DNA of 64,000 nt, from contig NZ_JAPYZV010000005.1 in NCBI RefSeq assembly GCF_027812955.1, positions 1 through 64,000 of the forward strand. Reading direction: 5' to 3'. The position numbers and the translations under genes are program-made. Numbering within the stretch: the stretch's first letter is position 1; every line of letters begins with the position of its first letter. Shown here in pieces: positions 34,412-43,349 of this stretch. The DNA comes from Pedococcus sp. 5OH_020 (GTDB lineage Bacteria; Actinomycetota; Actinomycetes; Actinomycetales; Dermatophilaceae). A model generated the notes under the pieces. That model saw nothing but the letters and a program-made list of their open reading frames with translations, searched no databases and was not told the DNA's origin.

Positions 34412-36832
34412 TCAATCTGTACGGTCTCGAATGACGCGGTCTGCGGGTGTTCCCCCAGGTTCAGATCCGTGAGCGCTTCTCGCCGGACGTCGCTCGGTGA
34501 ACCGCGGCGGCTTGTCGACGGAGATGGGGGGAAGCGGGCCCTCCCAGCGCTCGACCTCGACGAGTGCATGCTGAGCAGTGGTGCCCTGCGAGAGCGCCGA
34601 CGAGGGCAGGTCCGCCGTCAGCACATTGGGGTTCCCGTGTCGGCAGAATGAGGGGTCGTTCGGATCGGGGTCGTACCAGGCGCCGGTGGAGAGCTGTACT
34701 ACGCCGGCACGGAGCGCCTCGGAGACGACCAGGCCTGCCAGACAGGCGCCTCGCTCGTTGCGAATGACGACCACGTCACCTGTTGAAAGTCCCCGAGCAT
34801 CCGCGTCGGCAGGACTCATGCGAGCCGGCTCTCGACCGCTGATCTTGCTCCTCTGGCTCGTCTCGCCGACATCGAGCTGGCTGTGCAGACGTGTCTTGGG
34901 CTGGTTGGAGATGAGGTGCAAGGGATACCGCTTGTCCCGCTGGCCCAGCCACTCGTACGGTTCGAGCCAGACGGGGTGGCCAGGACAGTCGTCGTAGCCG
35001 AAGGACTCGATCACGTCGGACGAGATCTCGATGCGTCCGGAAGGCGTTGCCAGGGGACTCTCCACCGGATCGGACCTGAACTCGGCGTGCAGCACCTGGT
35101 GCCGGTCCTTCACCGGGATCTTGATGTACTCCGACTTCATGAACTGGGCGAAGTCGGGGACGTCATGGCCGAGCTCGGCGAGGTGGGCCCTCCAGTCGGT
35201 GTACAGGTGGTCGAGCCACTGGTCCGCGGACCGCCCTTCAGTGAATGACTGGTCGAGTCCCAGGCGCTCCTCCAGGGCGGAGAAGATGGCGTAGTCGTCA
35301 CGCGCCTCGCCCACGGGTGCGGTCAACGCCGGCATGGGGAAGAAGTAGGGGTCGTTACGACCCGCGCCGAAGTCGTTGCGCTCGATCGTCATCGTGGCAG
35401 GCAGAACGATGTCTGCGTGGCGCGCGGTACTCGTCCAGAACTGCTCATGCACGACGACCGTCGACGGGGTCTGGAAGGCGCGGTGCAGCTTGGCGAGATC
35501 CTGGTGGTGGTGGAACGGGTTGCCACCGACCCAGTAGACGAGGTCGATGCGGGGAAAGGTCACTTCCGTTCCGTTGAACGGGATGACGCTTCCCGGGTTC
35601 AGCAGCATGTCGGCGATGCGGGCGACCGGGATGTAGCTCGACTCGCGGTTGCGGCCCTGCGGCAGCCGGGGTGGGCTGACGACGCGCCGTGCCAGCCCGA
35701 CATCAGCCGAGGAACCGTAACCGTGTTGGAACCCGCCGCCGGGGAGGCCGATCTGGCCCAGCATTGCGGCAAGGGTGACCCCCAGCCAGATCGGCTGCTC
35801 CCCGTGATGCTGGCGCTGCATGGACCAGCTGACGTTGATCATGGTGCGCGACCGGGCCATACGACGGGCCAGGTCTGTGATGGTGGAGGCGGGAACCTCC
35901 GTGATAGCGGCGGCCCATTCGGGCGACTTGGGCACACCGTCGGACTCCCCGCGGACGTAGGCGATGAAGCGGTCGTACCCGACGGTGTACTCGTCCAAGA
36001 ACTGGCGGTCTGCGGCGCCCTCGGCATCGACGGTGTACGCGAGACCTAGCATCAGTGCGGCGTCGGAGCCGGGCCGCGGTGCTATCCACTCGACGCCTGC
36101 CTCGGCGAACGTGTCATCCTGAATCGGCGTGATGTCGACGAAGTGACAGCCCGCAGCACGGGCACGGCCCACCTCCGAGCGGTTCCCGTGCCTGGCGATG
36201 CCGCCCGGCCCCACCGCCGAGTTCTTCTCGGAGAGACCGCCGAACGAGAGGAACAGCTCGGTGTTGGCGCAGATGACCTCCCACGTCGTAGCGCCTTCCA
36301 TCACGTGCGCGGGCGAGCTTCCGAGCACATGGGGCAGTAGCGCTCCCGAGGTTCCGTAGCTGTAGTCACCCACGGCTGACACGTAGCCGCCCAGGCAGTT
36401 CAGGAACCGGTGGAGCTGGCTCTGGCCGTGGTGGAAGCGACCCGCGCTCGACCAGCCATAGGAGTCTCCGTAGACAGCGGAGGAGCCGTACGCGGTGTAG
36501 ACCCGCCGCAGCTCGGCACTCACGAGATCCAGGGCTTCGCCCCAGCTGACCTCGACGAACGGCTCACTGCCGCGTCCACCACCGCCCGGCCCGCCTTCGA
36601 GCCAACCCTGTCGTACCGCAGGGCGTCGGACCCGGGTGGGATGATGCTGGCTGCTCGCCACGTTGTTGATGATGAGCCTGGGGTCGGGGTCTCCCGCCCA
36701 GCCCGTCACATCGCGGAGTGACTCGCCGGTCGAGGTGGCCTCGAGGACGCCGAAGTGCGTCAGGTGACGTGACCTGATGGACCGTCCTTCCGGCGATGGA
36801 CGGGCTGCCGGTCCGCTGGCTTCCGGCCTCAC
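34412..36832 (-). CDS. Molybdopterin oxidoreductase, BisC/TorZ-like (S- or N-oxide reductase type)
   Basis: 806-residue DMSO-reductase-family enzyme with bis-MGD cofactor. There is no N-terminal Cys cluster and no Tat leader, as in the cytoplasmic biotin-sulfoxide-reductase branch. Key regions: SSQHHPTRVRRPAVRQGWLE; YGWSSAGRFHHGQSQLHRFLN; GDYSYGTSG, where the Ser should ligate molybdenum; and VYWVGGNPFHHHQDL. The frame extends upstream to 37222, but I choose the GTG at 36832: it forms a GTGA overlap with the permease stop and matches the conserved start. It may reduce an S-oxide or N-oxide in the same pathway as the hydrolase behind it. Confidence 0.88.
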   Translation of the reverse strand: MRPEASGPAARPSPEGRSIRSRHLTHFGVLEATSTGESLRDVTGWAGDPDPRLIINNVASSQHHPTRVRRPAVRQGWLEGGPGGGGRGSEPFVEVSWGEALDLVSAELRRVYTAYGSSAVYGDSYGWSSAGRFHHGQSQLHRFLNCLGGYVSAVGDYSYGTSGALLPHVLGSSPAHVMEGATTWEVICANTELFLSFGGLSEKNSAVGPGGIARHGNRSEVGRARAAGCHFVDITPIQDDTFAEAGVEWIAPRPGSDAALMLGLAYTVDAEGAADRQFLDEYTVGYDRFIAYVRGESDGVPKSPEWAAAITEVPASTITDLARRMARSRTMINVSWSMQRQHHGEQPIWLGVTLAAMLGQIGLPGGGFQHGYGSSADVGLARRVVSPPRLPQGRNRESSYIPVARIADMLLNPGSVIPFNGTEVTFPRIDLVYWVGGNPFHHHQDLAKLHRAFQTPSTVVVHEQFWTSTARHADIVLPATMTIERNDFGAGRNDPYFFPMPALTAPVGEARDDYAIFSALEERLGLDQSFTEGRSADQWLDHLYTDWRAHLAELGHDVPDFAQFMKSEYIKIPVKDRHQVLHAEFRSDPVESPLATPSGRIEISSDVIESFGYDDCPGHPVWLEPYEWLGQRDKRYPLHLISNQPKTRLHSQLDVGETSQRSKISGREPARMSPADADARGLSTGDVVVIRNERGACLAGLVVSEALRAGVVQLSTGAWYDPDPNDPSFCRHGNPNVLTADLPSSALSQGTTAQHALVEVERWEGPLPPISVDKPPRFTERRPARSAHGSEPGGTPADRVIRDRTD

Positions 36833-38277
36833 TGACGCCCGATGCGCTGGTACACGTCCGGCCGCGACCTGCGGTACACCATCGCCATGAGGACACCCGC
36901 CCCGAAGATCGCGACGATAACGACGAGGAGCCAGTTCGAGAGCGCGTCGGAACCACCGGTGAGAACCTTGAAGTTCTTCACGCCGAGCACGAGCGTCGTG
37001 CCGAGTCCGAGCGCCGCGAGAACCGGCAGGACAATCCGGTGAAGTGCCGTCTCTCGCGTGCCGACCGAACGCATGTAGCGCATCACGGCTGCATTGCTCG
37101 CGAAGAAGACGATCAAGGCCGCGATCGACGCGATTCCCAGGATCGCGGCGTAGAACGCGTACGGGTCGATGTGCAGGGCGACGATCGGAACGAAGATGAG
37201 CGCCGTTGCGATGGTCACCCACAGGGAGGCGACATGCGGCGAGCCCTGACGCCTGTGTATGCCGGACAAGGCGCGAGGAAGGATGCCGTCAGCGCTCAGG
37301 TTGAACGCGTAGCGCGCCGCGACGTTGTGGGCGGTCAGCAGGACGGCGAATGAGCTGGTGTTGACGAGAGCGTGGGCGGCGTCCGCGGTGAACTTGCCGC
37401 TGAACTGGCTGATGCTCGCGTGGATCGCCCCTTCCGGGTCAGCGGCGGCTGTCGCGACAGCATGGTCGACGCCCAGGGAGCTGATGAAGAGCCAAGCCGT
37501 CACCGTGTACACGATCCCGGCGGCAGCGATCACGCCATACGTCGCCTGCGGGATGGTGCGGTCCGGGTTGCGTACCTCGTCGCGGAACAGCACGGCGACC
37601 TCGAAGCCGCCGAACATGCCCATAGCGAACAGCATGCCGATGGGGAATGACCCGTTGAAAATGTGGCTGGGAGAGAGCGGCGCGGTACTCAGCCCTCCAG
37701 GACCGCCGCCGTGGAGCACCACACCGAGGTCGAACACCGCGACGACGACCAGTTCGCAGAACAGCAGGATGGTGGTCAGCTTGGCCGAGAAGTCGATGCG
37801 CAGATATCCGAAGATGGCGGTCAGCAGCCAGAAGACCGCGCCCCACACGTACCATGGGGCCTTCGGCCCGTGGAGGGTGTCGGTCACGAGCGCGCCCAGG
37901 ACGATGCCTCCGAACGCGACCGTGCCCGCCGCGACCGCGAAGTACGCCGCGAGCATGATGAGACCCGAGCCGAGGCCGATCTCTCGTCCCAGGCCGGCGG
38001 TGATGAAGGAGTAGAAGGCGCCCGGACGAGGAAGCCTCTTCGACATGCGGATGAAGCCGTCGGCGAACGCGGCGAGGATCACGCCGGAGATCACGAATAC
38101 GAGCGGCGTTCCGATGCCGTTCCCGACGATCAGCATCACGGGGATGACGCCGATGACCACGACCAGGGGTGCGTTGTAGGCCATGATGCTGAAGAAGAGC
38201 TCCAGGGTGCCGAGGTTCCCGTGGAGGCGGGGTCCCGTCCCGTGTTCGGCGACAGTGGGGATCGTTTTGGTGTCCAC
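36829..38277 (-). CDS. Amino acid/polyamine (APC-superfamily) permease
   Basis: 482-residue permease with about 12 hydrophobic helices. LHGNLGTLELFFSIMAYNAP at the start, SKRLPRPGAFYSFITAGLGR and the later LFRDEVRNPDRTIPQATYG are the usual APC consensus positions. I choose GTG at 38277 (AAAGGGAAACCGGA upstream); the frame is open to 38487. First gene of the permease-Mo enzyme-CocE operon, so it probably imports that pathway's substrate. The substrate could be an amino acid, amine or derivative. Confidence 0.9.
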   Translation of the reverse strand: MDTKTIPTVAEHGTGPRLHGNLGTLELFFSIMAYNAPLVVVIGVIPVMLIVGNGIGTPLVFVISGVILAAFADGFIRMSKRLPRPGAFYSFITAGLGREIGLGSGLIMLAAYFAVAAGTVAFGGIVLGALVTDTLHGPKAPWYVWGAVFWLLTAIFGYLRIDFSAKLTTILLFCELVVVAVFDLGVVLHGGGPGGLSTAPLSPSHIFNGSFPIGMLFAMGMFGGFEVAVLFRDEVRNPDRTIPQATYGVIAAAGIVYTVTAWLFISSLGVDHAVATAAADPEGAIHASISQFSGKFTADAAHALVNTSSFAVLLTAHNVAARYAFNLSADGILPRALSGIHRRQGSPHVASLWVTIATALIFVPIVALHIDPYAFYAAILGIASIAALIVFFASNAAVMRYMRSVGTRETALHRIVLPVLAALGLGTTLVLGVKNFKVLTGGSDALSNWLLVVIVAIFGAGVLMAMVYRRSRPDVYQRIGRQ

Positions 38278-38737
38278 TCCGGTTTCCCTTTCGTGCGGGT
38301 CTACGGCCAGGACGCTTGCTCGCTCGAGCCTTCGCGATCCTGGCGGCTGTGGCCCGCAATCCACCGGTGCTGCGGGTTCGCCCAGTGTGGGGAGGCCTCT
38401 CTGAGCCGGGCCAGTGGCGTGATTACCACGTCGCCGGGCGGCTGCTGGTATTTCACCAGCGTACGATCGTGCAGTGGTCAGACGCAACGGCGTCGACGCG
38501 CGTCATGACGGTCCGACCGGGGCAAGTTGTCCCGAAATGGGACGTCGAGTGTCCCCGTCGTGCGCGCCGCTAAGGCGCCCGTGCCGCGAGGTGTGATGGG
38601 CGCGACTACCTAGGCGGGGCGCGTTCCTTCGGCAAATTCACAGTGGAGATCTGCAGTTCGGCCGGTCAGGGTAGTCGCGAGTCAGCATTCCAGCAGGCCG
38701 CGCGATCGATCGGCTGGCCGCCACGAGGAACGGAAAG
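38278..38737. other. Divergent intergenic region, permease operon / GMC gene
   Basis: This 460-base region holds promoters for two divergent operons. I recognise no gene. A perfect palindrome sits inside it (listed separately), and an ACGATCGT palindrome at 38463-38470. Confidence 0.45.
38529..38543. promoter_or_regulatory. Palindrome GTCCC-GAAAT-GGGAC
   Basis: A perfect 5-bp inverted repeat with a 5-base centre, in the middle of the divergent region between the permease and GMC genes. A related sequence (TTGTCCCAATGGG) appears at 43195-43207, upstream of the NMO-like gene. A possible shared operator; evidence is limited to this likeness. Confidence 0.35.
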
Positions 38738-40405
38738 ATGCCACTTATGGAGCGCAGCTACGACTACATCATCGTCGGTGGCGGTTCAGCGGGCTGTGTG
38801 CTGGCGAACCGCCTGACAGCTGATGGGCAGGCCCGAGTCCTCGTCCTGGAGGCCGGCCACCGCTATTCCCGGTTCGACTATCCGGTGCGCGTGCCGGCCG
38901 CGTTCCTCTTCGTCATGGGCAACCGCTTCTACGACTGGCGCTACAGGTCCGAGCCGGAGCCGATGCTGGGGAACCGGCAGATCGAGCACTACCGCGGCAG
39001 GCTCATGGGAGGCAGCAGCTGCATGAACGGCATGTTCTTCCAGCGTGCCAACCCCCTCGTCTACGAAAGCTGGGGCCAGGCGCCCGGCATGGAGTCGTGG
39101 GACTACGCCCACACCCTTCCCTACTTCAAGCGCATCGAGCGCTTCGTGGGCACCGATCCGACCGGGCTCTACCGCGGACGGTCAGGGCCGATTCCGGTTC
39201 ACCGCCACAAGGTCGAGAACCCCCTGTTCGGGGCCTTGTTCGAGGCGGCGAGCCAGGCCGGCCACGAGGTGGTCGAGGATGTCAACGGCTATCGCCAAGA
39301 GGGCTTCGGTCCGTTCGACTCGAACATCGAGAACGGCGAGCGCTATGACGCCGCACGCACCTACATCGCTCCGGTCCGGCACCGGAAGAACCTTGAGGTG
39401 ATGACGGGCGCGCTCGTGAGCCGGGTGGTCTTCGAGGGCAAGCGCGCGATCGGTGTGGAGCTCCGCTCGAGGCGTGAGGGCACGACCGTGGTTCGCGGCG
39501 GCGAGGTCATCCTGGCCGGTGGCGCGTTCAACTCACCACAGCTGCTGCAGCTCTCCGGTGTGGGCAACGCGCCGGAGCTGAGCAAGCTCGGTATCGAGGT
39601 CGTCGAGGACCTGCCGGGCGTCGGCGAGAACCTGCAGGACCATCTGGAGGCCTTCGTCATGTACGCCTGCACCCAGCCGGTCTCCATGGCGGGCATCCTC
39701 CGCAAGCGGACGTGGCCCAGCACCGGCCTCAAGTGGCTCACTCGGCGAAGCGGACCGGCAGCGACCAACCACTTCGAGGCCGGCGGCTTCATCCGTTCGA
39801 ACGACGACGCCCCCATGCCCAACCAGATGTTGACGATGCTTCCACTCGGCGTCAGGAACGACGGAACTGCGGCGCCTACGCCGCATTCGTACCAGATCAA
39901 CCTGGGTCCGCAGCAGCCCGAGTCGGTCGGGCACGTGAGGCTCCGTGCCAACGACCCGTTCCAGGCCCCGGTACTCACGTTCAACTACCTGTCCACCGAG
40001 CGGGACCGTCGCGACTGGGTCGAGGGTGTCCAGCTCACTCGCGAGCTCCTCAACCAGCCCGCATTCGCGCCGTACAACGGTGGCGAGCTCTCCCCGGGAC
40101 CGCAGGTCAAGACCGAGCAGGAGATTCTGGAGTGGGTCGCGCGCGATGCCGAGACCACATACCACCCCTGCGGGACCTGCAAGATGGGCACTGACGAGCA
40201 CGCCGTGGTCGACCCGCAGACGATGCGTGTCCATGGTGTCGACGGCCTGCGGGTGGTCGACGCCTCTGTCATGCCCCGCATCCCGAACGCGAACCTCTAC
40301 GCGCCCGTCATGATGATCGCCGAAAGAGCCGCGGACCTCATCCTCGGGAACGAGCCGCTGGCCCCTCAACATGTCGACTTCTACCGCCCGGCCGAGGTCT
40401 CATGA
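38738..40405 (+). CDS. GMC oxidoreductase (choline-dehydrogenase-like)
   Basis: 555-residue FAD enzyme that oxidises primary alcohols to aldehydes. YDYIIVGGGSAGCVLANRL is the FAD site; GGSSCMNGMFFQRANP and GGAFNSPQLLQLSGVGN are the two GMC signatures; the active-site His is in YHPCGTCKMG. The second catalytic position near the end is Asn in PRIPNANLYAPVMMIAE. GAGGAACGG precedes the ATG at 38738. The aldehyde dehydrogenase gene follows 138 bases later, so the pair would take an alcohol to its acid. Choline, an amino alcohol or a glycol are candidate substrates. Confidence 0.9.
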   Translation: MPLMERSYDYIIVGGGSAGCVLANRLTADGQARVLVLEAGHRYSRFDYPVRVPAAFLFVMGNRFYDWRYRSEPEPMLGNRQIEHYRGRLMGGSSCMNGMFFQRANPLVYESWGQAPGMESWDYAHTLPYFKRIERFVGTDPTGLYRGRSGPIPVHRHKVENPLFGALFEAASQAGHEVVEDVNGYRQEGFGPFDSNIENGERYDAARTYIAPVRHRKNLEVMTGALVSRVVFEGKRAIGVELRSRREGTTVVRGGEVILAGGAFNSPQLLQLSGVGNAPELSKLGIEVVEDLPGVGENLQDHLEAFVMYACTQPVSMAGILRKRTWPSTGLKWLTRRSGPAATNHFEAGGFIRSNDDAPMPNQMLTMLPLGVRNDGTAAPTPHSYQINLGPQQPESVGHVRLRANDPFQAPVLTFNYLSTERDRRDWVEGVQLTRELLNQPAFAPYNGGELSPGPQVKTEQEILEWVARDAETTYHPCGTCKMGTDEHAVVDPQTMRVHGVDGLRVVDASVMPRIPNANLYAPVMMIAERAADLILGNEPLAPQHVDFYRPAEVS

Positions 40406-40543
40406 CACGTGCGGGGACGCCTGAGATGGCGAGCACCCGCGTTGGATGCCGAGTTGGCCGCTCTTATGGCCCACCGCCCTGATGCTTCCCGAGACCGCCC
40501 AGAGCGCCTCGGGTTGGTTCGAACCGAAGAACGGAGAAGGAAC

Positions 40544-41986
40544 ATGAGCACCCCCACCACGACCGGACACACGGCGCAGGACTGGCTGGGTACGCCGGCG
40601 GACGCGGACATCTCGGTGGTGATCAACCCCGCGACTGAGCGTCCCATCGCGACGTATCGCAACGCGTCCACGGAGGACGTCCACGACGCCGTCATGCGAG
40701 CGTATGCCGCCAGGACGGACTGGGGCCGGACGCCGCCGGTGGACCGTGCGGAGATCCTCCTCAAGATCGCTGACGCGATCGAGCAGGAGGCGGAGGAGTT
40801 CGCGCGGATCGAGTCTGAGAATGTAGGCAAGCCGATCACGCATGCGCGAGACGAGATGCCGTGGGTGTGGGACGTGATCCGGTTCAGTGCCGGCGCAGCG
40901 CGTGTTTCCCACGCCCCTGCGGCCGGTGAGTATGCCAACGGGAGCACGTCGTGGCTCCGACGTGAACCGCTCGGCGTCGTCGGGCTGATCACCCCGTGGA
41001 ACTACCCGCTGCTGATGGCAACCTGGAAGCTGGCGCCGGCCATAGCCGCCGGCAATGCCGTGGTGATCAAACCGTCCGAGCTGACGCCGGAGACGACGAT
41101 CAGGCTGGTCGACCTCATGAATCGCTTCCTGCCACCAGGTGTGGTGAACCTGGTGCTGGGCGATGCGAATGCAGGAAGGGCGATCGTCGAGCACCCGAAG
41201 GTCCGCCTGGTAGCACTGACCGGCGACGTATCGACCGGAAAGGCGGTCGCGGCCAGCGCCGCTGCGACGTTGAAGCGGGCCAGCTTGGAGCTGGGAGGCA
41301 AGGCGCCAGTTCTGGTGTTCGCCGACAGCCCCGTGGCCCAGACAGCGCGAGACCTGGTCGAGTTCAGCTACGCGAACAGTGGCCAGGACTGCACGGCGGC
41401 CTGCCGCATCATCGTCGAAGACCGCGCATACGACGAGTTCCTGGATGCCTACGTCGCCGAGGTGCACAGGATCGCGGTAGGGGACCCCGGCGACGTAGAG
41501 ACGACGATGGGCCCGCTCATCTCGGAACGGCAGCTGGAGCGCGTTGCCGGCTTCGTCGAGCGAGCCCGTGGCTATGGGGCGGTCGTCCGAACGGGCGGCG
41601 AGCGCCTGCCGCGCGCAGGCTGGTACTACGCGCCGACCGTCGTCACTGACATCGAGCAGAGCTCGGAGATCATCCAAAGGGAGGTCTTCGGGCCCGTCGT
41701 GACGGTCCAGCGCGGCCGCAACGACGACGAAATGCTGGCCATGGCGAACGGTGTCGACTACGGCCTCTCGGCGAGCGTGTGGACCACCAACCTGGCGCGG
41801 ACGATGCGGTTCACCCGCGAGCTGGACTTCGGAACGGTGTGGGTGAACCAGCAGATCTTCACCGCGTCGGAGATGCCGTTCGGCGGCTTCCGGGACTCGG
41901 GCTACGGCAAGGAGCTCTCGGGCCATGGCCTGGACGAGTACTCGCAGTTCAAGCACGTCATGGTGAAGCCGGAGCTTGCGCCTTGA
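40544..41986 (+). CDS. Aldehyde dehydrogenase, gamma-aminobutyraldehyde-dehydrogenase-like
   Basis: 480-residue NAD(P)-dependent aldehyde dehydrogenase. The catalytic Cys is in NSGQDCTAACRI, a pattern typical of gamma-aminobutyraldehyde dehydrogenases (PatD/Prr). LELGGKAPVLVFAD contains the general-base Glu, and PWNYPLLMATWKLAPA is also a good match to that branch. A GGAGAAGG site (40533-40540) precedes the ATG at 40544; the frame is open from 40409. It probably oxidises the aldehyde made by the GMC enzyme or by an amine oxidase of this island. An amine-derived aldehyde is favoured. Confidence 0.9.
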   Translation: MSTPTTTGHTAQDWLGTPADADISVVINPATERPIATYRNASTEDVHDAVMRAYAARTDWGRTPPVDRAEILLKIADAIEQEAEEFARIESENVGKPITHARDEMPWVWDVIRFSAGAARVSHAPAAGEYANGSTSWLRREPLGVVGLITPWNYPLLMATWKLAPAIAAGNAVVIKPSELTPETTIRLVDLMNRFLPPGVVNLVLGDANAGRAIVEHPKVRLVALTGDVSTGKAVAASAAATLKRASLELGGKAPVLVFADSPVAQTARDLVEFSYANSGQDCTAACRIIVEDRAYDEFLDAYVAEVHRIAVGDPGDVETTMGPLISERQLERVAGFVERARGYGAVVRTGGERLPRAGWYYAPTVVTDIEQSSEIIQREVFGPVVTVQRGRNDDEMLAMANGVDYGLSASVWTTNLARTMRFTRELDFGTVWVNQQIFTASEMPFGGFRDSGYGKELSGHGLDEYSQFKHVMVKPELAP

Positions 41987-42025
41987 GGCGCGGCGTACGA
42001 CTCCACACGAGGCGAAGGTCGACAA

Positions 42026-43138
42026 GTGCAGACTGATGTTGTGGTCCCTACTCGGATGCGGGCTGTCGTTCTCACCGGTCATGGTGGCATCGACCGCCTT
42101 GTCGCCCGGGACGATGTTCCGACACCGCAGCCGGGTCACGACGAGGTCGTCGTGCGTGTCGGAGCCTGCGGTCTCAACAACACTGACATCAACACGCGAA
42201 CCGGGTGGTACGACTCCAAGGTCGAGTCGAGCGTCACGGAAGAGCTGGGACTTCACGGTCGGGACGACGGGGCCGCTGCGTCGTGGAACAAGAGCACCGT
42301 GACGTTCCCTCGGATCCAGGGCGCCGCCGTGGCAGGCGTGATCACTGCAGTGGGCGGGAGCGTGGAACCGTCGAGGATCGGGCAGCGGGTCCTGGTGGAC
42401 CCCTCCGTCCGGGATCCTTCGCTTCCGCGACGAGCTCAGCTCGTCGAGTATCTGGGCAGTGAGCGGGATGGCGGGTTCGCGGAGTTCGTCGCCGTTCCTT
42501 CGGTGAACGCCCATGCCGTCGAGACTTCGCTGACCGACGCGGAGCTGGCGACCTTCCCCTGTTCGTACGACACCGCCGAGGAGATGCTCTCGCGCGCAGC
42601 CCTCGCGGCCGGTGAGACGATCCTGGTCACCGGCGCGGGAGGTGGAGTGGGAACGGCGCTCATCCAGCTGGCGCTGGTGCGCGGTGCCCAGGTTGTCGCT
42701 GTCGCAAGCCGGTCGAAGCAGCAACGGCTCGAGGCCCTCGGCGTCCACCATTTCGTTGCCAGGGACGAGGGCGATCTGCGAGCCTCCGTGGAACACCTGG
42801 TGGGCGAGCGCGGTGTTGATGTCGTCGCCGACGTGGTCGGCGGAAGCCTCTTCGGCCCGGTGCTGAAAGTCCTGCGTCGCGGTGGCCGGTACACCAGTTC
42901 TGGGGCTATCGGAGGACCCATGGCGGCAATGGACCTCCGGGACCTCATCTATAAGGACCTCGAGATGTACGGCATCACGAACCCGACCGCGGACACGTTC
43001 CGACGTCTGGTGCACCTCATCGAAGAGGGCCTTCTACGTCCCTTGCTTGACGCGGCCTACCCACTTGAGGATCTGCGGATGGCACAGGAGCAGCTGCTCA
43101 AGCGGGCGCACGTGGGAAAGCTGGTCGTGGTTCCATGA
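42026..43138 (+). CDS. MDR oxidoreductase, quinone-reductase-like, lacking catalytic zinc
   Basis: 370-residue medium-chain reductase. The catalytic zinc Cys is replaced (GACGLNNTDIN) and there is no Cys4 structural site, so it belongs with quinone oxidoreductases and enoyl reductases. The NADPH motif is VTGAGGGVGTALIQLA. An insertion of about 35 residues (about 65-100) after the first strands is unusual. GTG at 42026 follows GAAGG; the ATG at 42056 is an alternative. It is 39 bases behind the aldehyde dehydrogenase and in the same operon. Confidence 0.85.
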   Translation: MQTDVVVPTRMRAVVLTGHGGIDRLVARDDVPTPQPGHDEVVVRVGACGLNNTDINTRTGWYDSKVESSVTEELGLHGRDDGAAASWNKSTVTFPRIQGAAVAGVITAVGGSVEPSRIGQRVLVDPSVRDPSLPRRAQLVEYLGSERDGGFAEFVAVPSVNAHAVETSLTDAELATFPCSYDTAEEMLSRAALAAGETILVTGAGGGVGTALIQLALVRGAQVVAVASRSKQQRLEALGVHHFVARDEGDLRASVEHLVGERGVDVVADVVGGSLFGPVLKVLRRGGRYTSSGAIGGPMAAMDLRDLIYKDLEMYGITNPTADTFRRLVHLIEEGLLRPLLDAAYPLEDLRMAQEQLLKRAHVGKLVVVP

Positions 43139-43349
43139 CCAGTCGATGCTTCGGTCTGTGAAAACTTCTGTCTGACTGCCAGATGTTTCGCGATTGTCCC
43201 AATGGGCAGGCGAACAGGGTGCTTCTAACCTTGCGTGAAAGGCCGTGCCGGAGCGACCCACGAGCGGTTGCACCGCGGCCGACCGCTTCACGTCAAGCCA
43301 GGGCTCGAGCTACTCGATGCCATACCAACTCTGAGGGACAAGATTCACG

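Noticed and set aside
36833-37222. N-terminal extension of the molybdenum enzyme
   Set aside because: It overlaps the permease C-terminal coding region and shows no homology; the GTG at 36832 gives a clean 4-base overlap.
40400-43015. 871-residue open frame on the minus strand
   Set aside because: It lies opposite the ALDH and MDR genes, which have clear family motifs. The product is Arg/His-rich low-complexity sequence typical of antisense frames in high-GC DNA.
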